DNA from: JBEIUL01 sp044356865
GTDB taxonomy: Bacteria; Planctomycetota; Phycisphaerae; Phycisphaerales; SM1A02
DNA: 12,790 nucleotides
Reading direction: 5' to 3'
NCBI GenBank assembly: GCA_044356865.1
Contig: JBIKVN010000076.1
Location: 1 to 12,790, forward strand
Each line of letters opens with the position of its first letter. Position 1 is the first letter of the stretch. The notes beneath the pieces are model-generated. The model was given only the letters and a program-made list of their open reading frames with translations, searched no databases and was not told the origin of the DNA. Below, piece by piece: positions 1 through 6,967 of this stretch. A program made the position numbers and the translations under genes.

Positions 1-533
1 GAACTGAGGATCGGCCTGAGGATCGAATAGAAGAGGCCGTCGCGCGGCAGGCCGTCCTTCACGACGTGATGGCGAAGGAGGCCCTCGAGGCGGAAACCGA
101 GCTTCTCGAGCACCCGGGCGGAAGCGGGGTTCTCCGGGAAGGCGTGGGCCTCGATGCGGTTGAGCCCGAGGGTTTCGAATCCGAAGCCCAGCACCGCGGC
201 GGCGGCCTCGGTCGCGTAGCCCTGTCCCCAATGCTCGACGCCGATCCAGTAGCCCAGCTCGGCCCGGCGATGGCGGGGAACGGGATGGAGGGCCACCGCC
301 CCGACGAGCCGGTCGTCGCGGGTGGTGATCGCGAAGGTGAAACCGGTCCCGTCCGCGGCGGATGGGCCGTGCGTCGCGAGCCACGCCTCGGCGTCGGACT
401 CGGCGTAGGGATGCGGAACGAAAAGCGTGGTCGCCGCGATCTCGGCACGCCCGGCGAGACGGGCGATCTCGGGGACATCGCCCGCCGTGAACGGCCGAAG
501 CCGAAGCCGGGGGGTCTCGAGCTTGGGAATCAC
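1..533 (-). CDS. GNAT family N-acetyltransferase, RimJ/RimL type (3' end cut by window)
   Basis: Transfers an acetyl group from acetyl-CoA to an amine, probably a protein N-terminus or small molecule; the target cannot be read. 177 residues are visible from a GTG at 533. The protein opens with the ETPRLRLRPF signature typical of RimJ/RimL-like enzymes. The acetyl-CoA pyrophosphate-binding loop is HWGQGYATEA (residues 101-110), preceded by the beta strand AELGYWIG. The late motif NPASARVLEKLGF (135-147) and the closing FYSILRP are also family-typical. No stop is reached, but family length (about 175-190 residues) implies only a few residues are missing. It is divergent from the amidase, with about 50 bases between start codons. 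GTG at 533 is chosen because no better in-frame start places the conserved LETPRLRLR strand correctly. Confidence 0.88.
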   Translation of the reverse strand, partial: MIPKLETPRLRLRPFTAGDVPEIARLAGRAEIAATTLFVPHPYAESDAEAWLATHGPSAADGTGFTFAITTRDDRLVGAVALHPVPRHRRAELGYWIGVEHWGQGYATEAAAAVLGFGFETLGLNRIEAHAFPENPASARVLEKLGFRLEGLLRHHVVKDGLPRDGLFYSILRPILS

Positions 534-583
534 GACGGCGATCGTACCCGTCGCGACCCGCGGCCCGTATCGTGCCGCCCACG
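534..583. promoter_or_regulatory. divergent intergenic region with putative -10 (568-573) for the amidase
   Basis: This 50-base spacer separates the divergent GNAT and amidase starts, so both promoters must lie here or inside the opposing gene. On the plus strand TATCGT (568-573) resembles a sigma-70 -10 box and is followed by GCC. It would give a very short leader to ATG 584. There is no convincing -35. The same TANCRTG pattern precedes nuoA and the M28 gene. This is a weak prediction from pattern alone. Confidence 0.25.
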
Positions 584-2281
584 ATGGTCGAAGCTTCCCG
601 TCGCGACATTCTGATCGGTTTGGCCTCGCTGGCGGCGGCGAGCCGTGGACTGGCCGGACCGCTCGAGCCGCCGGCGACGCCCGGCCCGCCGCCCCCGCCG
701 CCCTTCGGGCCGGACGATGTCGCGGGGCTTGAACGGATCGCGGGCCTCGCCTTCACCGACTCCGAGCGCGAGTTGATCGTGCGCACGGCCAAGGAGCATT
801 TCGATCTCGTGCAAGCGATCGCCAAGGCGGGCGAGCTGCCGAACGGCCTGGCGCCGGCCACGGTGTTCCGGGTCGGGGTTCCCGGCGAGCCGGAGCGGCC
901 GGTGACGACCGGCGGCGATCCGCGGTCGCTGCCGGCGGATCCGCCGCCGGTTCCGGGCGACGAGGAGTCGCTCGCGTTCGCTCCCGTGCACCAGCTGGCG
1001 GCATGGATGCGGCGCGGCGAGATTTCGAGCGAACGGCTGGTGCGACTCTCGCTCGAGCGGATCCGACGGCTTGATCCGCGGCTGAAGTGCGTGATCACGG
1101 CCTGCGAGGATTCCGCCCTCGCCGAGGCCCGCGCCGCCGATCGCGACCTCGCCGCGGGACGCTGGCGCGGTCCGTTGCACGGTTTGCCGTACGGCCTCAA
1201 GGACCTCTTCGACACCGCGGGGATCCGCACGACCTGGGGCGCCGAGCCGTGGCGGGATCGGGTGCCCGACCGCGACGCGTGGATCGTGCGGCGCCTGCGC
1301 GACGCCGGGGCGGTGCTGGTGGCGAAGTCCGCGGTCGGGGCCTTGGCGTACGGTGACATCTGGTTCGGCGGAACCTGCCGTTCGCCGTGGAATCTCGAAC
1401 GCGGCTCGAGCGGATCAAGCGCCGGGTCGGCCGCGGGCACCGCGGCGGGACTGTGGGCGTTCGCCATCGGGACCGAGACGCTCGGATCGATCGTCTCGCC
1501 CTGCCTGCGGTGCGGGGCGGTCGGCTTGCGGCCGACCTTCGGCCGCGTGCCGCGCACCGGCGGCATGTCGCTGGTCTGGTCGATGGACAAGATCGGGCCG
1601 ATCGCCCGGTCGGTCTCGGACACGGCGCTGGTGCTGGCCGAGATCAACGGGTTCGATGTCGGCGACCCGTCGAGCGTCGAGCGGCCGTTCCACGACGATC
1701 CCGGCCGCGACGCGCGAGGGCTGCGCATCGGGTTCATCCGGAAGTCGAGCGAGGAGGGCGAGCGGGCCGGGCTGCACGCGGCGGCGATCGCGGCGCTGCT
1801 TGATGCCGGGTGCGAGCTCGTCGAGATCGAGCCGCCGGGGGTCGACCCCGATCCCCTGCTCATCCCGCTCATGGTCGAGGCGGCCGCGGCGTTCGAGTCG
1901 CTCACCCGATCGAACCGCGACGACGAGCTGTCGTGGCAGGCACCCGAAGCGTGGCCGAACACCTTCCGTCGTGCTTGGCTGATGCCGGCCATCAACCTCG
2001 TGCAGGCCGATCGCCTGCGGCGGCGAGCCATGGAAACGGCCTCGCGGTTCTTCGGCCAGGTCGACGCGGTCCTCTCGCCCTGCTACGCCGACGAGCTGCT
2101 GACGCTGACCAACGCCACCGGCCACCCGTCGCTCACCCTGCCGGTCGGGTTCGACGCGGCGGGCGAGCCGTACGGCATGAGCCTGATGGGTCGCCTCTTC
2201 GACGAGGGCACGCTGCTGCGGGCGGGCCGCGCCCTCGAGTCACGGGTCGGGCTCGGCGGCCGCCGGCCGCGGCTCGGCTGA
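584..2281 (+). CDS. Tat-exported amidase-signature hydrolase
   Basis: Serine amidohydrolase of the amidase signature family, cleaving C-N bonds of amides; the substrate is unknown. ATG 584 gives 565 residues beginning MVEASRRDILIGLASLAAAS, where S-R-R-D-I-L plus a hydrophobic stretch looks like a twin-arginine signal, so the enzyme is probably exported folded. An upstream in-frame GTG (572) would only add MPPT. After a Pro-rich linker (about residues 26-40) and an extra N-terminal segment (about 45-135), the catalytic domain shows the Ser-cisSer-Lys triad: Lys206 in GLKDLF, cis-Ser278 in GSSGSSAGS and nucleophile Ser302 in GTETLGSIVSP. The 24-residue spacing between the two Ser fits the family. 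It is not GatA, since no gatB or gatC lies nearby. The nucleophile loop has Leu300 where many members have Gly. I recall the TETLGSIVSP variant from a bacterial subgroup, so I do not read it as inactivation. Confidence 0.9.
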   Translation: MVEASRRDILIGLASLAAASRGLAGPLEPPATPGPPPPPPFGPDDVAGLERIAGLAFTDSERELIVRTAKEHFDLVQAIAKAGELPNGLAPATVFRVGVPGEPERPVTTGGDPRSLPADPPPVPGDEESLAFAPVHQLAAWMRRGEISSERLVRLSLERIRRLDPRLKCVITACEDSALAEARAADRDLAAGRWRGPLHGLPYGLKDLFDTAGIRTTWGAEPWRDRVPDRDAWIVRRLRDAGAVLVAKSAVGALAYGDIWFGGTCRSPWNLERGSSGSSAGSAAGTAAGLWAFAIGTETLGSIVSPCLRCGAVGLRPTFGRVPRTGGMSLVWSMDKIGPIARSVSDTALVLAEINGFDVGDPSSVERPFHDDPGRDARGLRIGFIRKSSEEGERAGLHAAAIAALLDAGCELVEIEPPGVDPDPLLIPLMVEAAAAFESLTRSNRDDELSWQAPEAWPNTFRRAWLMPAINLVQADRLRRRAMETASRFFGQVDAVLSPCYADELLTLTNATGHPSLTLPVGFDAAGEPYGMSLMGRLFDEGTLLRAGRALESRVGLGGRRPRLG

Positions 2282-2285
2282 CGCT

Positions 2286-2291
2286 ACCATG
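2286..2291 (+). promoter_or_regulatory. putative -10 element before nuoA
   Basis: TACCAT lies 23 bases before the nuoA ATG in the 33-base gap after the amidase, matching four of six -10 consensus positions. No -35 is visible. It shares TANCRTG with candidate boxes upstream of the amidase and of the M28 gene. If real, nuoA is transcribed apart from the amidase with a leader of about 17 bases. Alternatively nuoA is simply co-transcribed with the amidase. Confidence 0.25.
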
Positions 2292-2314
2292 CGGCCCTTT
2301 CCCGGATCCCTCCG

Positions 2315-2707
2315 ATGACCCTCGCCGCCGTCGATCTCGCGTCGTACCTGCCCGTCCTGCTCATCCTGGTGATGGCGATCATCTTCGTGATCGTCAACAT
2401 CGGGGCGTCGCTGCTCATCGGGCCGCGGTCGGACAACGCCGCGAAGGGCGTCGCCTACGAGTCGGGCATGGACCCGATCGGCAGCGCCCGCAAGCGGTTC
2501 AACGTCCGCTTCTACATCATGGCGATGACGTTCCTCGTCTTCGACATCGAGATCATCTTCCTCTACCCGTGGGCGGTCTCGTTCACGCAGCTCGAGCCGC
2601 AGGGAACCGAGTCGGCGATTTTCCTCGGGCGGATCCTCTTCTTCATCGCGACCAGCGTGGTGGCCTACGTGTACGCGTGGAAGAAGGGTGTCTTCAGCTG
2701 GGATTGA
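2315..2707 (+). CDS. nuoA: NADH-quinone oxidoreductase subunit A
   Basis: Small membrane subunit of respiratory complex I (NuoA/NdhC/ND3), located at the junction of the membrane arm and the quinone-binding peripheral arm. At 130 residues it has normal length. Three transmembrane helices are evident at about 11-36, 67-90 and 102-123. The signature loop appears as YESGMDP (48-54), with Ser50 where many homologues have Cys, followed by RFNVRFY and the conserved helix FDIEIIFLYPW with Asp77 and Glu79. No other complex I gene is in the window, whereas nuoA usually heads a nuo operon or sits with nuoB/nuoC. A nine-codon open frame (ATG 2289 to TGA 2318) overlaps the nuoA ATG as ATGA. This could couple translation but may be chance. 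The ribosome-binding site is weak. Confidence 0.95.
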   Translation: MTLAAVDLASYLPVLLILVMAIIFVIVNIGASLLIGPRSDNAAKGVAYESGMDPIGSARKRFNVRFYIMAMTFLVFDIEIIFLYPWAVSFTQLEPQGTESAIFLGRILFFIATSVVAYVYAWKKGVFSWD

Positions 2708-2818
2708 CGCCCGGAAGTCCGCAATCCGGCGATTTGCCCTTCATCGACGAGCGGACCCGGTCGATACCGGGCGGTCTGGTGTCCGACCGGCCGTACCGCC
2801 CCCTCCCGGAAGCTCCCG
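2708..2818. other. 111-base intergenic region with two inverted repeats before the ligase gene
   Basis: Separates nuoA from the ligase. It holds a perfect 6-bp stem with a 4-base loop at 2756-2771 (CCCGGT-CGAT-ACCGGG). Immediately after comes a second CGGTC/GACCG repeat spanning about 2772-2789. There is no T-run, so a classic intrinsic terminator for nuoA is not supported. An operator or leader structure for the ligase/decarboxylase pair is equally possible. GGAAG at 2808-2812 is a plausible ribosome-binding site for ATG 2819. Confidence 0.4.
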
Positions 2819-4384
2819 ATGATCAGGCACGAATGCACATTCCATGACCTCCTCACCCGCAATCTCGAGCACCGCGCGGACCATGTGGCCGTCGTCGACG
2901 GCACGCGGCAGGTGACCTACGCCGAGATCGACCGGCGGGCCGGGGCGCTGGCCGCATGGCTGGCCGACCACGGCATCCGGCGCGGCGACCGGGTCGGCGT
3001 GCACCTGCGCAAGAGCATCGAGGAGGTGGTCGGCATGTTCGCGGCCGCCCGGCTCGGCGCGGTGATCGTGAACATCAACCACCAATGGTCGCTGCAGCAG
3101 CTGCAGTACGTGCTCGAGGACTGCCAGGTGAAGGCGCTGGTCTCGGACCAGCGGCCCGCCGAGGCCCTCGCCCGCGCGGGCCGGCCCGCGACCCTCGAGC
3201 ATGTCGTCGTGCACGGCACCATCGCGACCGTCGATCCCGCCTTCGTGCCGTGGTCGACGGTGCCGGCCGACCGGACGGTCGCGCCGCATCGCGGGATCGA
3301 TACCGATCTCGCCGCCCTGCTCTACACCTCGGGCTCGACCGGCAAGCCGAAGGGCGTGATGCTCACGAACCTGAACCTGCTGAACGGCGCCCGCAGCGTC
3401 GCGGAATACGTCCGGAACGTGCCCGAGGACCGGCTGCTGAGCCTGCTGCCCTTCAGCTTCGACTACGGGCTGAACCAGCTGACGACGATGTTCCTCGTCG
3501 GCGGGACCGTCGTGCTGCAGGGCGTCATGATGCCCGCCGAGATCGTGAAGCAGCTCGTGAAGGAGCGGATCACCGGCTTCGCGGCCGTCCCGCCCGCGTG
3601 GATCCCGGTGGTGCGGTACCTCGAGGAGGTCCAGACGGCGCTGCCGGACCTGCGGTACATCACGAACTCGGGCGGGAAGATCCCGACCAACACGCTCGAG
3701 GTGATGCCGAAGGTGTTCCCGGGCGTGCAGATCTTCCTGATGTACGGCCTGACCGAGGCGTTCCGCTCGACCTACCTGCCGCCGGAGCTCTTCCACCGCA
3801 AGATGGGCTCGATGGGCCAGGCGATCCCCAACGTCGAGACCTTCATCGTCGACGAGGAGATCGGGATCTGCGGGCCCGGCCAGCAGGGCGAGCTCGTGCA
3901 CCGCGGCAGCCTCGTGAGCCTGGGGTACTGGGGCAAGCCCGAGGCGACCGCCGAGAAGATCCGCCCGTGCCCGCAGCTGCGCCACCTGATCGGCGACGAG
4001 CCGGTGTGCTACAGCGGCGACCTGGTGCGGATCGACGACGACGGCCACTACTGGTTCGTGAGCCGGAAGGACTCGATGATCAAGTCGAGCGGCTTCCGCA
4101 TCAGCCCGACCGAGATCGAGGACGCCGTGTCGCGATCGGGCATGGTGATGCACGTCGTGGCGTTCGGCGTCGACGACGAGCTGCTCGGGCAGGCCGTCGA
4201 GGTCGTGGTGACGCCTCTCGACGGGACGCGGATCGAGGTGGAGGCCCTGCTGGCCTTCTGCCGGAAGACGATGCCCAACTACATGATCCCCAAGCGGGTG
4301 CACGTGTGGCCGGGCGACATCCCCAAGACCGGCAGCGGAAAGCTCGACCGGCCGACCATCCTCGATGCGGTGCGGGCCGCATGA
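2819..4384 (+). CDS. AMP-forming acyl/aminoacyl ligase (DltA role; resembles exosortase A-associated acyl-CoA ligase)
   Basis: Class I adenylate-forming enzyme that activates a carboxylate with ATP and passes it to a thiol, here probably the carrier protein at 6582-6824. At 521 residues it is full length. Core motifs are in order: P-loop YTSGSTGKPKG (169-179), A4 region LPFSFDYGLNQ with Asp215, NSGGKIP (283-289), YGLTEAF (309-315), YSGDL with Asp401, the hinge region KDSMIKSSGFRI (417-428), and PKTGSGKLDR with catalytic Lys508. Asp215 sits where DltA and NRPS adenylation domains keep the Asp that binds a substrate alpha-amino group, so an amino acid substrate is plausible (inference). The overall pattern resembles the ligase paired with a PLP decarboxylase in exosortase A loci. 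Its stop overlaps the decarboxylase start (ATGA), so the two are translationally coupled. A fatty or other acyl-CoA ligase remains possible. Confidence 0.9.
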   Translation: MIRHECTFHDLLTRNLEHRADHVAVVDGTRQVTYAEIDRRAGALAAWLADHGIRRGDRVGVHLRKSIEEVVGMFAAARLGAVIVNINHQWSLQQLQYVLEDCQVKALVSDQRPAEALARAGRPATLEHVVVHGTIATVDPAFVPWSTVPADRTVAPHRGIDTDLAALLYTSGSTGKPKGVMLTNLNLLNGARSVAEYVRNVPEDRLLSLLPFSFDYGLNQLTTMFLVGGTVVLQGVMMPAEIVKQLVKERITGFAAVPPAWIPVVRYLEEVQTALPDLRYITNSGGKIPTNTLEVMPKVFPGVQIFLMYGLTEAFRSTYLPPELFHRKMGSMGQAIPNVETFIVDEEIGICGPGQQGELVHRGSLVSLGYWGKPEATAEKIRPCPQLRHLIGDEPVCYSGDLVRIDDDGHYWFVSRKDSMIKSSGFRISPTEIEDAVSRSGMVMHVVAFGVDDELLGQAVEVVVTPLDGTRIEVEALLAFCRKTMPNYMIPKRVHVWPGDIPKTGSGKLDRPTILDAVRAA

Positions 4385-5625
4385 GCGGCGACGACGCCGA
4401 ACGTCACCTCGGGCCCGCGCTCGAGCGGATCGCCCGCGAGCACGGCACGCCGTGCTACGTCCATTTCCTCGATCGCATCGAGGAGCGGATCGCGGAACTG
4501 AAGGGCGCTTTCGGCGGGCGTTTCCAGCTGAGCTACGCGGTCAAGAGCAACCCGAACGGGGCGCTGCTCGCCTGGCTGCAGGGGCGCGTGGAGACGCTCG
4601 ACATCTCGTCGGGCGGCGAGCTCGCGCGGGCCCTCGCGGCGGGCTGGGACGCCGCGCGGCTGAGTTTCACCGGACCGGGCAAGACGCCGGCCGAGATCGA
4701 GGCGGCCGTGCGGAGCCGGATCGGCGAGCTGGTCGTCGAGTCGATGGCCGAGGCCGAGCAGGCCGACCGCATCGCGCGGTCGCTCGGCCTGCGGCAGCCC
4801 ATCCTGGTGCGGATCGCCCCGAACCGGGTGCCCAAGGGATTCGGCCTGAACATGGCCGGCAAGCCGTCGCAGTTCGGCATCGACGAGGAGGTCCTCGACG
4901 ACGCGCTCGGGCGGATCCGCGGCCTGCCGGGCCTCGAGCTCGTCGGGTTCCACATCTACTCGGGCACGCAGTGCCTCGACGCGACGGCCATCGCCGAGAA
5001 CTGGGAGATCTTCCTCGAGCTCTTCCGGCGTTTCGCCGGTACCCACGACCTGACGCCGCGGAAGCTGGTGTTCGGCGCGGGCCTGGGCATCCCCTACCAC
5101 GACCGTGACGTTCCGGTCGATCTCCGCGCCGTGGCGGGACGGATCAACCCGCAGCTGGACGCGTTCCGCGCCGAGCCGCGCTTCGCCGGGGCCGAGCTGG
5201 CCCTCGAGCTCGGCCGCTACCTCGTCGGCGAGGCGGGGATCTACCTGACCCGCGTGATCGCCCGGAAGGTCTCGCGCGGCAAGGTGCTGTGCATCTGCGA
5301 CGGCGGCATGAACCACCATCTCGCGGCGTGCGGGCACTTCGGCACGGTGATCCACCGCAACTACCGCATGTTCCGGGTGACCGGTGCCCCGCGCGGCGCC
5401 GCCGACGAGGTCGTGGACCTGGTCGGCCCGCTCTGCACCACGATCGACACCCTCGGGCGCGGCGTGGCGATGCCGGGGCTTGACGTGGGTGACGTCGTGG
5501 GGCTGCACTGCAGCGGCGCGTACGGCGTGACGGCGAGCCCGATCCACTTCATCAGCCACGCGCCGCCGCGGGAATGGCTGGTCGACGGTCCGCCCGGAAA
5601 CGAGCGGATCCGCGAAGCCGGCTGA
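4381..5625 (+). CDS. PLP-dependent decarboxylase, diaminopimelate/ornithine decarboxylase (group IV) fold; exosortase A-associated type
   Basis: Fold-type III PLP enzyme of 414 residues. It probably removes the alpha-carboxyl of an amino acid or of an amino acid held on a carrier protein. Lys55 in SYAVKSN forms the PLP Schiff base. Other landmarks are HIYSGTQ (191-197), the glycine-rich phosphate loop FGAGLGIP (231-238), ELGRY (276-280), CDGGMN (306-311), the active-site Cys352 in GPLCTTID and the closing GAYG (379-382). DapDC enzymes usually read CES at the Cys position and EPGR rather than ELGR, so this is probably not lysA but a side branch with another substrate. The start overlaps the ligase stop by four bases. 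Within this fold, BtrK of butirosin synthesis is known to decarboxylate glutamyl-ACP, a useful precedent given the neighbouring ligase and carrier protein. The exact substrate is unknown. Confidence 0.88.
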   Translation: MSGDDAERHLGPALERIAREHGTPCYVHFLDRIEERIAELKGAFGGRFQLSYAVKSNPNGALLAWLQGRVETLDISSGGELARALAAGWDAARLSFTGPGKTPAEIEAAVRSRIGELVVESMAEAEQADRIARSLGLRQPILVRIAPNRVPKGFGLNMAGKPSQFGIDEEVLDDALGRIRGLPGLELVGFHIYSGTQCLDATAIAENWEIFLELFRRFAGTHDLTPRKLVFGAGLGIPYHDRDVPVDLRAVAGRINPQLDAFRAEPRFAGAELALELGRYLVGEAGIYLTRVIARKVSRGKVLCICDGGMNHHLAACGHFGTVIHRNYRMFRVTGAPRGAADEVVDLVGPLCTTIDTLGRGVAMPGLDVGDVVGLHCSGAYGVTASPIHFISHAPPREWLVDGPPGNERIREAG

Positions 5626-5632
5626 GTCGCGG
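5626..5632. other. 7-base convergent junction
   Basis: The decarboxylase stop (TGA, plus strand) and the sulfotransferase stop (TGA, minus strand) face each other across only seven bases, with no room for a separate terminator. Transcripts from the two halves of the gene set must overlap or end inside the opposing gene. Confidence 0.9.
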
Positions 5633-6556
5633 TCAATCGGTGCGCTTCGGCCGCAGGGCGGCGAGCAGCAGGCCGAGTTCGTAGGAACGGCGCGCCTCCT
5701 CGGGCGTCGGGCCGTCGCCCATGGGAAGCGCGTCGTATCCGGCCCGGCGGAGCGTCGGATTGAGGATGGGGGCCAGCCGGCCGCGCAGCGACTCGGGCAG
5801 GGCCCGGCCGCGGCCGACGCTGGCCCCGTCGACGGCGGTGCGTCCGTAGGTCTTCCAGTCGCCGAGGCCCAGCCCGCCGCGCGAGCCGAGCGCCGCGGCG
5901 ACGAGCCCGTCGGGGCACTCCTCCCCGAGGAACCCGAACACCCGCCGCATCGCCGTGTCCGGGTCGGCGACGAGATCCTCGTAGCGGACGACGAGCGCGT
6001 CGTCGGGATGCCGACCCGCGAAGTCGAGCAGGTTTCCCGTCACGTCGCTCCAACAGTGGGCGTAGGCCTCGAGCGGCATCGGGTGCTGGGCGACGTAGCG
6101 GTGGATCTCGGCCGGGAACATGCCGTTCTCGCGGCAGAGGTCGTCCATCGACATCGCGAAGTCGAGGCCATGGCGGTTGAGCACCAGGAAGCGCACGTGC
6201 CCGACGAGCAGCCGCTCGATCGCGTCGAGGTAGAAGGAATCGAACGCCGACTTCTCGGCCCAGCGCGGCTTCCCGGCCCGTTCGGCCATCTCGCGATGGA
6301 AGCCGAAGAACAGCTCACGCAGCGACGCGAGCAGCCGCTCCTCGGAGATGCCCCCGAAGGCGAGCCCGGCCGGGACACCCAGCTCGATGCCGGTCACGGT
6401 CCGCTCGGTGCGGAGGAAACGCCCGCACGCGGCCAGCAGGTTCGTCTCGCCCGGACAGGCGATGCGCGGATGGGCGTTCAGGAGGCGACGGAGCAGAGTC
6501 GTGCCGGAACGGGGCGTCCCCAGCACGACGATGCCGCTCGAGGAGTCGAGGCTCAT
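5633..6556 (-). CDS. PAPS-dependent sulfotransferase family protein
   Basis: 307-residue cytosolic sulfotransferase-fold protein, expected to move sulfate from PAPS to a hydroxyl or amine acceptor. The 5'-phosphosulfate loop is GTPRSGTTLLRRLL (13-26), starting right after the first beta strand as usual. WAEKSA (99-104) matches the W-x-EK-[ST] motif of this branch. The 3'-phosphate-binding region is NRHGLDFAMSM with Arg128 and Ser136, followed by RYEDL (191-195). Near the C-terminus, GRTAVDGASVGRGR supplies the late Arg/Gly PAPS-contact element. It lies 25 bases downstream of the carrier protein gene on the same strand, probably in the same transcript. The acceptor could be the envelope polymer, a precursor, or the carrier-bound acyl group; the sequence does not say. 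No signal peptide or membrane segment is present. The ribosome-binding site is poor, so expression may depend on coupling to the upstream gene. Confidence 0.87.
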   Translation of the reverse strand: MSLDSSSGIVVLGTPRSGTTLLRRLLNAHPRIACPGETNLLAACGRFLRTERTVTGIELGVPAGLAFGGISEERLLASLRELFFGFHREMAERAGKPRWAEKSAFDSFYLDAIERLLVGHVRFLVLNRHGLDFAMSMDDLCRENGMFPAEIHRYVAQHPMPLEAYAHCWSDVTGNLLDFAGRHPDDALVVRYEDLVADPDTAMRRVFGFLGEECPDGLVAAALGSRGGLGLGDWKTYGRTAVDGASVGRGRALPESLRGRLAPILNPTLRRAGYDALPMGDGPTPEEARRSYELGLLLAALRPKRTD

Positions 6557-6581
6557 GGCAGGTTCCCGGGCGGGGCGTTCC

Positions 6582-6824
6582 TCAACCCGCGGCCTGCTTC
6601 GACACGAAGTCGAGGATCCGCTCGATCGAGTCGAGGTTGTCGAGCGTGACGTCGGCCGGATTCAGCCGCATCCCGGTGGACTTCTCGAGGAACATGATCA
6701 GGTCGACCATCGAGAACGAGTCGAGCATGTTCGACGAGAAGAGCGGGGTCTGCACGTCGAAGGAGCCCGACGCGAGTCCGTACTTGTCGATGAAATGGGC
6801 GGTCAGTCGCTGCGCGTCGATCAT
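6582..6824 (-). CDS. acyl/aminoacyl carrier protein (DltC role)
   Basis: 80-residue phosphopantetheine-binding carrier protein. The attachment site is Ser36 in LDSFSMVDL, the usual [DG]-S-[LMF] context at the start of helix II, preceded by TPLFSSNM. The size and acidic four-helix pattern fit stand-alone ACP/DltC proteins. The ATG at 6824 has an AGGA nine bases upstream (6834-6837). It sits between the MBOAT gene (143-base gap) and the sulfotransferase (25-base gap). Its likely partners are the ligase at 2819, which would load it, and the MBOAT, which would unload it, as DltA-DltC-DltB do. It could in principle serve a lipid pathway, but no fatty-acid or polyketide gene is nearby. Confidence 0.93.
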   Translation of the reverse strand: MIDAQRLTAHFIDKYGLASGSFDVQTPLFSSNMLDSFSMVDLIMFLEKSTGMRLNPADVTLDNLDSIERILDFVSKQAAG

Positions 6825-6967
6825 GGTGGCTCGTCCTGCTCGGGACCGGGCCGGCCCGCGGTCGGAACCCCCGAGGCCGGGAGCGGGCCCGTTCCCCCGA
6901 CCTTCGGCCGATTCGTGGCCCGACCTTACGAAACCTGGCCGCCCGGCCCGGTTTCGGGACCGACCGG
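6825..6967. other. 143-base gap between MBOAT and carrier protein genes
   Basis: No open frame of note. It holds a GC-rich imperfect palindrome at 6844-6863 (GACC-GGGCCGGCCC-GC-GGTC). On the minus strand TAAGGT (6928-6923) could be a weak -10 giving the carrier protein and sulfotransferase their own promoter. A short CCCG/CGGG stem just after the MBOAT stop lacks a T-run, so it does not support an intrinsic terminator. Confidence 0.35.

Noticed and set aside
2741..4303. 520-codon minus-strand frame opposite the ligase
   Set aside because: The His/Arg/Asp-rich composition is typical of an antisense frame in GC-rich DNA, and no domain is seen.
2956..4380. Long plus-strand frame running through the ligase gene into the decarboxylase frame
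   Set aside because: Its translation is Arg/Pro/Ala-rich low complexity, while the overlapping ligase frame holds every conserved motif. Only the part from 4381 is real.
4381..5625. Decarboxylase as ordinary lysA (diaminopimelate decarboxylase)
   Set aside because: CTTID and ELGR replace the usual CES and EPGR, and the ATGA coupling to an adenylating ligase points to a different role. This is still not excluded without a family search.
6947..6958. CCCG/CGGG hairpin just after the MBOAT stop as a terminator
   Set aside because: Only four base pairs and no T-run, so it is expected by chance in DNA this GC-rich.
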